Assembly: GCA_001313065.1 (NCBI GenBank)
Contig: BBFD01000180.1
Coordinates: 1 to 8,405, forward strand
Length of the DNA: 8,405 bases
DNA from: Silvimonas sp. JCM 19000
Lineage (GTDB): Bacteria > Pseudomonadota > Gammaproteobacteria > Burkholderiales > Chitinibacteraceae
Direction of reading: 5' to 3'
The first letter of the stretch is position 1. Each line of letters starts with the position of its first letter. Under the pieces are notes generated by a model, which worked only from the letters and a program-made list of their open reading frames with translations, had not been told where the DNA came from and made no database searches. Below, piece by piece: positions 1-6,603 of the stretch. The position numbers and the translations under genes were made by a program.

Positions 1-1736
1 GGCGCCGTCGCCCTGGTCGTCCTCGCTGCGTTGCTGCTGCTAAGCCCGGCGGCATCCATGATTCTGCAGGGGCTGATCTATCTGCGCGAAAACGGCCGAT
101 CAACCAACTGGCTTATGGCATAGGCTGGGCCTTGTCGTGGACCACGCCGGCGGCGCGTTCGGTCTTGATGTATGACCTGGCCCGGATGTCGTGGATGCTG
201 CTGGCGGCATTCCTGCTGTACGCGCTGTTCTGCCGCGTACGCCGCCGCCCGATTGCTGTGGTGAGTACCCGGGTGGCACTGCTCGGCCTGCTGTTCTGCC
301 TGCTGATGATCCCGTACACCATGGGGCGTATCGATCCGGTGGGCACCTCGCGCAGTGGCGTATTCGCATTCTTCTGCTGGACCTTGTTGCTGCCCATCCT
401 GTGCCACGTATGCGGCCCTCGCCTGCCCAACGTCAAAGCCCTGCTGCTGGTGATTGCGGCAGTTGCGGGTGGCTTGATTGGCTCGCCCGCCGCTGAGCTG
501 AGCAATCTGCGCAGCGTGGCGCATGCCAATATCCAGACCCCTCCGCTACGCGACGTCGCGGCGGCGGGATTGCCCCGCCTCGGCATGGGCTACTTTTATG
601 AAGACCATTGGCGTCGACTGGTTTCGGTGGCGCGCATCCTCAACGCCGAACTACCTCCCCGCGCACCGTACCTGGATCTGACTTCGCGCAATGGCTTGTA
701 TTTTTTATACCGACCGCCCGCCCCTGCTGCCCGTGACGGCCGCCTATAACATGGCACCGCTGTCTCAGCAGCACACCGCGGTGGGCATACTTACCCGGCA
801 ACGGCCGGCGGTAGCGCTGCTTGAAGTGGACAATATCGTGCACGATGGCGGCGGCCTGGCCTTGCGCGCGCCGGTGCTGTATCGCTTTGCCATGCAGCAC
901 TACACCCCGGAAATGAACGATGGTTACGTCATTGGCCATTTCGACCGCTGGGCGCAGCCCGCTCGCCTGGTGGCATACGCCCAGGACGGTCTGAGCGACG
1001 CACGCTGATCATGCGTAGACCGCCATACCCCGGCCATCATGCTGGCGGATCGCAACGCGCTGGCCTATCTGCAAGCCCATGACGTGGTGAAGCTGGCCAA
1101 TGGTGAACAACGCCAGATCAGCGCCATCAATCTGGCGGAAAACACCCTTACGCTGGACGGCGCCCCAATCAAAGCGGCGGACGGGCGCGTGCTAACGGTC
1201 ATGATTGCAGCGGCCCGCACGCAGCAATATCGCACGGCGTTGCAGGAGCGCGCGTTTGCCATCCACGATCTGCAGATGTTGCCGGTGTCATGGGGACGGT
1301 CGTGGGCTAGCCTGGCGCGCAAGACCAGCGACACTCGGGCCATTTCGCCCGTCCCGGCGGCGACGCATGATGTTCAACTTGTAGCGGGGGCATGGCAGGT
1401 CACCGGCCCCGATCCCCAACTGATCTTTGATATTTCTGCGCTGAAGACCTCGGGTGCTGCGCACGGCATGCTGAACTTTGATTTTGAATGCCGCGGTGCC
1501 AGCAGCACGCCACGTTTGCAGATTTTCTGGTGGGGCGATCAGGAAACCGGTGCCAGCGAGGCACACAGCCTGGTCTTCACCGCTGGCGACTCAGCAGGAA
1601 CACTGGCCGTGCCGCTGGATTCGCAACCGAGTTGGTGGAATCTGCAGCAAGCCAGCCATCTGCGCATTGATCTGGACTCGGCGGGCGCATGTGCGCATTT
1701 GTGGTGAAGCAGATCGGACTTTCGCAGCGCGGATAA
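1..1736 (+). CDS. Large membrane protein of unknown function, C-terminal part, interrupted by frameshifts
   Basis: The 5' end lies outside the window. Reading starts in frame 1 with a hydrophobic helix (1-60), then shifts near 87-98 into the frame of 111-700. Hydrophobic segments follow at about 186-233, 273-326, 357-413 and 432-482, giving at least five membrane segments. A soluble region follows with HDGGG at about 841-855. The frame changes at the T6 run 701-706; five Ts would give a continuous LYFYTDRPP. An in-frame TGA at 1006-1008 interrupts the same frame, which reopens to 1707. A last shift near 1697 gives a natural tail (FVVKQIGLSQRG) with stop TAA at 1734-1736, directly at the hairpin. 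The last 120 or so residues are rich in aromatic and alternating hydrophobic residues (FWWGDQ, VPLD, LRIDLD), suggesting a beta-sandwich. The context suggests a role in polysaccharide assembly, perhaps as a membrane glycosyltransferase, but I cannot name the family. Confidence 0.7.
1006..1008 (+). other. In-frame TGA stop inside the membrane-protein gene
   Basis: The frame before (from about 707) and after (to about 1697) this codon is the same, and both sides read as one protein: SDAR, stop, SCVDRHTPAIMLADR. The nearest sense codon is TGG (Trp), which would give SDARWS. This is either a real nonsense mutation, a base error, or two compensating indels in 1000-1020. Recoding of TGA to Trp is unlikely because TGA is the natural stop of the intact gene at 3749-4624. 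Confidence 0.6.
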
Positions 1737-1760
1737 CGGCCCCTGGCGTCCGGGGGCCGT
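1736..1760. terminator. Hairpin between convergent genes, possible bidirectional terminator
   Basis: The arms 1736-1743 (ACGGCCCC) and 1753-1760 (GGGGCCGT) are perfect 8-bp reverse complements with a 9-base loop. The hairpin fills the short gap between the reconstructed + strand stop (1734-1736) and the - strand stop (1767-1769). There is no T tract on either side, so it is not a textbook intrinsic terminator. The location supports a role in ending transcription from both directions. Confidence 0.55.
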
Positions 1761-1766
1761 CCAGGC

Positions 1767-2880
1767 TTAATGCTCGCGTTTACGGCTGGTGCGACTGCGG
1801 ACCACCAGCAGCGCGGCGCGCGGAAACGAATAATGCAGCGATAAAGCCAGAGATAGGCAAACACAAACAACAAGGCCGAGCACTGCAGCGCCCAGGTGTT
1901 ATTCCACAGCAAGACCGCCGGAATAACGCCAAGCGATGACAACAACCACAAGTACGGTGAAGTCATCGAGTTGCGGAACACTTTGTGGCGCGGATCAGGG
2001 CTGCCGACCGTCCAGCGCATCAAGCGCTTGTACACCAGTTGATGCAAATGGGCGGCATCGGGCAGGCCCGGATTGGACTGGCGGGACACGCGCCGCAACA
2101 TGGTGAACACGGTCTCGACCACAGGGTAGCTCACCAACAAAAAAGGCAAACCAGGGCGAAACTTGCGGATTGCGGGCCACCAGCAAGACCACCAGCGCGC
2201 CGATCCAGAACCCTAATAAATACGCGCCGCCGTCGCCCAGAAAGATCAACCACGCGGCCAGTTCCAGAATAAAAAACCAAGCAGGCGCCGATGCCGGCCA
2301 CGGCCATGGCCCACACCAGATGGTCGGACAGCAAAAAAAGCGACGTAACCAATCCCGGCCAGCATAATGGCCGCGACTGCGGATGAAAGCCCGTTGTAGC
2401 CGTCGATGAAATTAAGCGCATTGGTGACGCCCGCCAGGGCCACCACCGTGATCACGAATGAGACCGCCGGGATGGCAAGGATGGGATCAATAAATGGCAC
2501 ATCGACGCGCACCACGCGCACGCCCAGAAAGCACCATGCCAGGATGGCCGACAAGACAATACTCGCCATCCGGATCAGCACCCCACCGCGTTTGCTGATG
2601 TCTTCAAACAGGCCGCTGGCAAACGCGGGCAATGCAATGGCGAGCATCTGCAGAAAGTAAGGGTGCTCGGCTTTGCCACGCAGCCACAGCACCCCCCAAC
2701 AGGCGATGAGGGCAACCGCAATCGCAATACCCCCCACGCGCGGTACTGGATGAACATGGAATTTTTTTGCACGCCGCCCATATCGGAATCCGCGCTGAAG
2801 CGGGCGTGAAGATGACTGCTGCGCACCAGCCACATCGAGGCTAGAAAGGCGACCGCAAACGAAAAGACTATGGGAAGCAC
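1767..2880 (-). CDS. WecA/WbpL-type undecaprenyl-phosphate sugar-1-phosphate transferase, frameshifted
   Basis: This is an integral membrane enzyme of the MraY/WecA family, which transfers a HexNAc-1-phosphate from a UDP-sugar to undecaprenyl phosphate, the first step of lipid-linked glycan assembly. A GTG start at 2878-2880 opens MLPIVFSFAVAFLASMW, the first membrane helix; a TAA lies five codons upstream in frame. Family hallmarks appear in order: KFHVHPVPRVGG (about 2725-2768), NFIDGYNG (about 2388-2415), NWPRG then LIFLGDGGAY (about 2218-2270), and HLHQLVYKR (about 2022-2050). Frame changes lie at the T7 run 2762-2768, the A7 run 2333-2339, near 2271-2278, near 2248-2251, at the A6 run 2139-2144, and near 1800. 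After the last one the protein ends LLVVRSRTSRKREH with a TAA at 1767-1769. The reconstructed length of about 370 residues is normal for the family. The sugar donor cannot be read from sequence. It is the last gene of the cluster, 51 bases after its upstream neighbour. Confidence 0.88.
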
Positions 2881-2931
2881 GCTATTTGTTCTTTATGGGT
2901 GCGAATTTATGAGGCCTATTATGACTCGTTT
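2881..2931 (-). other. Short AT-rich spacer before the WecA-type gene
   Basis: This 51-base gap is visibly more AT-rich than the genes around it. On the - strand it contains a CATAAT box and an AAAGAA element about 11 bases before the GTG start, which is at best a weak ribosome binding site. I see no convincing -35 partner at proper spacing, so an internal promoter is possible but unsupported. Confidence 0.35.
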
Positions 2932-3752
2932 CTATAGACCCAGGTCACGTTCGGCGCACTTGTTACGTATATGTCTGTAAGGATCTTCAAGCCAGCCCCA
3001 GCGGCAGAAATAACGGATCGCCGAGACGATGTGATAGCCCAGCAGGCGCGGGCTGCGATACGAGCCTTTGGCGTAATCGTGCACCACGGTGGCGTGCGGA
3101 AAATAGCGCGTGCGCCATTGCATGCCGATACGTCTGCACAGATCGGTATCCTCCATATACATAAAGTAGCGAGGATCAAAGCCGCCGCATTGCTGCAATG
3201 CCGCGCGCCGCAGCACCATGAAACAACCGGACAAGACCGGGATATCCGCTACTTCGGCGTAGGACCAATGCCGCAGTTCGTACCGATCGCGCAAGCGCCG
3301 TTTGAGCGCGCAATCGGGCAAAAAAACGCCGCAGCAACAGATCGGATGGCGCGGGCAGCAGTTTACACAAATGTTGCAGCCGACCATCCGGATAGATAAT
3401 GCGCGGCATGAGTTGGCCGACGTCAGGCTGCTCATCCATATAGTCGAGCATGCGCAACATGCCCTCCGCACTGAAACTGATATCGGGATTAACGACCAGG
3501 TGATACGGCGCGTCGACATCGGCCAGGGTGCTGAGCGCCAGATTGTGACCCTTGCCATAGCCGTGATTGACGCCGGTACACACATAGCGCCAGCCACGCT
3601 GGGCGATATGTTCGCGCAAGAGCGGATCGCCGGCGTTATCGACTACACAGATCACCACGCTCCAGCGCTGCCAGCGAAGCCAACAAAGGCTGGAGCCGCG
3701 ACAGCGCCGTGCGATAGATCACGACCGAAATCGTCAGACGCGCGCTGCTCAC
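2932..3752 (-). CDS. GT2 glycosyltransferase, WbbL-like (probable rhamnosyltransferase), frameshifted
   Basis: This is a GT-A fold family 2 glycosyltransferase that likely adds a sugar, possibly L-rhamnose, to the lipid-linked intermediate in the cytoplasm. The GTG start at 3750-3752 overlaps the TGA of the preceding gene as GTGA. Motifs in order are ISVVIYRT (N-terminal strand), CVVDNAGD (about 3625-3650), NHGYGKGHN (nucleotide-binding loop), VVNPDISF (DxD-like position, about 3480-3500), LSGCFMVLRR, GGFDPRYFMYMEDTDLCRRI (about 3125-3185), then a short amphipathic C-terminus ending at TAG 2932-2934. Two frame changes are needed. One is near 3655-3670, between AALE and VVICVVDN. The other is at the A7 run 3320-3326, where six bases would give RRFLPDCALKRR. 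The reconstructed length is about 272 residues, typical for WbbL-type enzymes. Acceptor and donor are inferred from family only. Confidence 0.85.
3749..3752 (-). other. GTGA stop/start overlap (translational coupling)
   Basis: The TGA stop of the rhamnosyltransferase-like gene (3749-3751) and the GTG start of the next gene (3750-3752) share bases. No strong ribosome binding site precedes the GTG, so coupled re-initiation is the likely way the second gene is translated. The overlap also fixes that start codon. Confidence 0.75.
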
Positions 3753-4624
3753 GCGATGCGCCCGGTTTTGCCGCGTACGCCGTCCCACAGACCACGCAAC
3801 ATCATGCGGGCATGGCTCGCGCGTTGCTGGGTGAAGCCGGCATAGACCACAAAGCGCAGCGGCAATTTGTAGAGTTCTATCCATTTCCATGCCGCGGGCA
3901 CGTAATCCCGCCGCATCAGCGCCACGCAATTGCGGAAATAGTAATAATGGCGCAGCGGCGAATGCAGCGGATAAGCGCGGCCCAGCACCTTGACCGGTTC
4001 ATCGCCCAGCGTGTGCTGCATGGTGACCGCGGGCCAACCGTAGCTGCGCCAGCCTTGTGCCCGCGCGCGAAGGCCCCATTCGATGTCAACAAAATCGATA
4101 AACAAGCGCTCGTCCATGGGGCCGATCTGCCGCCACGCGGCGGCGGGAATACAGGTACCCGAAGTGATCAGGTAATCCGCCTCGATCAACGCCGCGCCAG
4201 CGGCCGGATGGCGGACGATTTTGCCATTGACCAACTGGATAAAAGGCGCGCGTTGCTGCAGACGCCGGTCAAAATACGCCGGGCCGATCTGGGCCACGCG
4301 CTGGCCGACCAGCGCCTGCAACTGGGTGACAAGGCCATTGATCATCGCGGCATCGGGTTCGCTATCCTGATCAAACAAGAACAGATAATCGCAACCCTGG
4401 TCGAGCAGGCATGCCGCGCCCTGATTGAGCGCGCCCGCCACGCCGCGATTCTGGCCATTGGCGAGCAAGGTAAGGTGATCGTGCTGAGCCGCCAGGGTTT
4501 GCAGCGCAGGCGCGCAGTGGGCGGAGTTGTCCACCACCGCGACCGTATCGAACAGGCCCACCCACTTGCTGATTCCGGCCAGACTTTCGGCATCGTTGAT
4601 AGTCACCACCACGGCGCCGATCAT
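3749..4624 (-). CDS. GT2 rhamnosyltransferase-family protein
   Basis: This is the only gene in the window that is uninterrupted from start (ATG 4622-4624) to stop, at 291 residues. It matches the rhamnosyltransferase subgroup of GT2 (RfbF/RhlC type), cytoplasmic enzymes that usually use dTDP-L-rhamnose. Visible motifs: AVVVT at residues 4-8, VVDNS at 30-34, NRGVAGALNQG at 59-69 (typical of this subgroup), FLFDQDSEP at 82-90 with the metal-binding D-x-D, ITSGTCIP at 153-160, and DFVDIEWGLRA from 177 with the putative catalytic acidic residues. The C-terminal 90 residues contain YYYFRN and a hydrophobic patch that may touch the membrane. No clear ribosome binding site precedes the ATG, and the region between VVVT and VDNS reads slightly short, so a compensated indel around 4560-4610 cannot be excluded. 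The exact linkage made is unknown. Confidence 0.9.
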   Translation of the reverse strand: MIGAVVVTINDAESLAGISKWVGLFDTVAVVDNSAHCAPALQTLAAQHDHLTLLANGQNRGVAGALNQGAACLLDQGCDYLFLFDQDSEPDAAMINGLVTQLQALVGQRVAQIGPAYFDRRLQQRAPFIQLVNGKIVRHPAAGAALIEADYLITSGTCIPAAAWRQIGPMDERLFIDFVDIEWGLRARAQGWRSYGWPAVTMQHTLGDEPVKVLGRAYPLHSPLRHYYYFRNCVALMRRDYVPAAWKWIELYKLPLRFVVYAGFTQQRASHARMMLRGLWDGVRGKTGRIA

Positions 4625-4746
4625 GATGCAAGACGGTCCGGTTGGGCCGCAGGCGGGCCGATGTGTGTTGCGTCTGCACCGCGCACGTCGTATTTCAACA
4701 AATCTGCAATTCCTGTTTCAGGCATCTTGATAATGGCGAGCCGGAA
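4625..4746 (-). other. Gap or disputed 3' end upstream of the rhamnosyltransferase-like gene
   Basis: Two endings are possible for the HAD gene. The frame as written runs to a TGA at 4695-4697, leaving 70 bases. A one-base shift near 4760-4770 ends it at a TGA at 4747-4749 (tail WPA-YRRLSA), leaving 122 bases. I see no promoter, hairpin or good ribosome binding site in this GC-rich stretch. Confidence 0.4.
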
Positions 4747-6601
4747 TCAGGCCGACAGGCGCCGGTAGCCGCAGGCCACATATCGCGTTTGGCACGCGCA
4801 CCTTCGTTAGGAAAAGCGTCGGGGCTGGCAATGCAGATATGGTAGTTGGCGGTGCTGGCCCAGTTGTCAAAGTTGTTGATCCAGCCCAACGATGCCGCCA
4901 GAGAATGCGGCGGATTCAGAATGATCGCAACAAACAGACGCGCCAGCTCTTCGGGGCTGACCTCCAGCTCCAGCGTCGCCAGCAAGGCGCTGGCCTTGCG
5001 ATAGCCAGCCAGCGAACCCGCGTTGATGCGCGCCACGACTTGCTCGATATCGTAGTTAAGGCCGCGGCATTCGTCTTTGACGACCGTAACCGGGCTGGCG
5101 GCGCGTTCGCCATAGTAGCACCGCCGTCGTAGCCCACCGTCGCCCCTTCGGGGGCGGAGAAGAACATTTCCACCGGCACGCGATTATTGTAAATCTCGGC
5201 CAGCCATGCCGGATCGCAAAAGCTGGCATCCAGCAGGGCTTTCATCTGCAGGCGTTCACCGCGCGCACGGCGTGACGGCGTATCGGCCAGGCAGAAGTAA
5301 TAACCGATCACCTCAACGTCGAACATCGATTTGATTGCCGCTTCAAAGGCGTCTTGCGTGGTACCGCTCCAGCCTATATCAACAAAGCCCAGCCGCATGC
5401 CGTCGCGCACGCCCAATTCAAGCAGATAGCGATAGAGGCCCGAGCGCGTGTTGTAGGCGTGGCGCACGATCTGCTTTTTTTGTGCAGGCGCAGCAGATGC
5501 CGCGCGTGGTCGTGCAGTTCCGGGGTAATCATGATGTCGCGCGTCAGACCTGCAGCCAGCACGGCTTCGTCTGACGGGCTGGGCAATCCAATGCGGGCAA
5601 AATAGTCGTCGACCGAGAAATAGTCGCTACCGGAAATCAGAAAATCGAGATGCGCTTCGAAATTGTGTTCATTGATCTGCGCCAGGGTATAGCAACGCGC
5701 GAACCATGCATATAGACATAGGGCGCATCGATTTGCTCTTCGGCAAACACCTGGTGCAATAAATGGCCATCGCGTGACACCAGGCAAAGCAGATCCAGCG
5801 TGTCTTTGGCGCTGATCGCGCGCAGCCAGCGCGAGAACGCCAGCAAGCCGACGGCACCGCAATACAGGCCGGCCGCTTCCAGCGGGTCGCGCCGCCATGT
5901 TGTTTGACTTCGAGCTTCAGCAGTTCTTCCAGCACCGCCGTCACCGGCGTGTGTGCCAGATAGCGATGTCGGATATCGACCGGGCAATAATGAATGCCGG
6001 TCAGGCCGCGGCTTTGTGCGCGCTGCACATCGCTGACGTAGTTGTCGCCGATATGCGCGATATCGGCGGGGGCGACGCCCATTGCAGCAGCGACCTGATG
6101 ATAAAGCTCGCCCGTATCCCGTTTGGTGGCGTTGCAATCACTGGAGACAAACACGCGCTCTGCGTCCAGCCCGAAATCCCTGCACAGCCCGGCGATAAAA
6201 TAACCGGGCAAGTACATGTCGGAAACCACCACCACCCGCTTGCCCGCCGCTTTTGCATATTCAAACAGCGCGCATGCCGCCGCGCTGGGGCGGGTCAGCG
6301 CGCGCTCAAACGCCAGTTCGGACTCCAGCAGCTCTTCGCGGCTGCTGCCACCCACCTGGATGCCATCATAAATGTCGGCAAGCGTGATTTCCTTGCGCCC
6401 TGCCGCCAGCATGCGTTGAAACGCCAGCGTCTGAGCCTGCTGCCGGAGCGCGCGAAAATCCGGAATGCGATGCTTGAGGCCGACCAGATCAAATACAACT
6501 TCCGGCTCGGGCATGATCCGGTAGCACAAAGTGTCATAAAAAAAATCGAAAGATATGAGCTTGTGATTGTCTATTTGTTCTTTGATCTGGAGCACGGACA
6601 T
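4747..6601 (-). CDS. HAD-superfamily hydrolase-like protein with large C-terminal domain (COG5610-like), frameshifted
   Basis: The N-terminal third is a HAD phosphatase-type domain. Motif I is FDFFYDTL (about 6535-6558), motif II VVSDMYLP (about 6205-6230), motif III lysine in NATKRDTGE (about 6110-6140), and motif IV HIGDNYVSD (about 6035-6062). The rest (about 350-400 residues) carries segments seen in polysaccharide-locus HAD proteins: LVSRDGHLL (about 5760-5790), YMHGSR (about 5700-5720), LAQINEHN, and GFVDIGWSGTTQ (about 5360-5395). Frame changes lie near 5893, near 5700, at the T7 run 5475-5481 (five would give LHKKQIVRHAY), and near 5118 (giving YYGERAASPV). The start is the ATG of a TAATG overlap. 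The end is 4747 or 4695. Motif I has one residue too many (DFFYDT); an A run of five instead of eight at 6538-6545 would give the normal DFYDT. A soluble cytoplasmic enzyme is likely. The substrate is unknown; a phospho-modification or sugar transfer role in the glycan pathway is inferred only from context. Confidence 0.8.
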
Positions 6602-6603
6602 TA
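6599..6603 (-). other. TAATG stop/start overlap (translational coupling)
   Basis: The TAA stop of the tandem glycosyltransferase (6601-6603) and the ATG of the HAD gene (6599-6601) share one base. The upstream sequence has no strong ribosome binding site, which supports coupled translation and one operon. Confidence 0.8.

Noticed and set aside
1006..1008. TGA read as tryptophan or selenocysteine
   Set aside because: TGA is a genuine stop for the intact gene ending at 3749, and there is no convincing selenocysteine insertion hairpin or selenoprotein family match after the codon.
2895..2931. Possible sigma70 promoter before the WecA-type gene (CATAAT on the - strand)
   Set aside because: No acceptable -35 hexamer at 16-18 bases is visible, and AT-rich sequence alone is weak evidence.
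3302..4768. A 488-codon open frame on the + strand
   Set aside because: It lies antisense to the two GT2 genes, one of which is fully intact with clear motifs. Its composition (rich in His, Gln, Ala, Arg) is typical of a GC-rich shadow frame and shows no recognisable domain.
2882..6583. A 13-base direct repeat, ctatttgttcttt, at 2882-2894 and 6571-6583
   Set aside because: About one such match is expected by chance in 8.4 kb. One copy is just before the WecA-type start and the other is inside the HAD coding sequence, with no further similarity around them.
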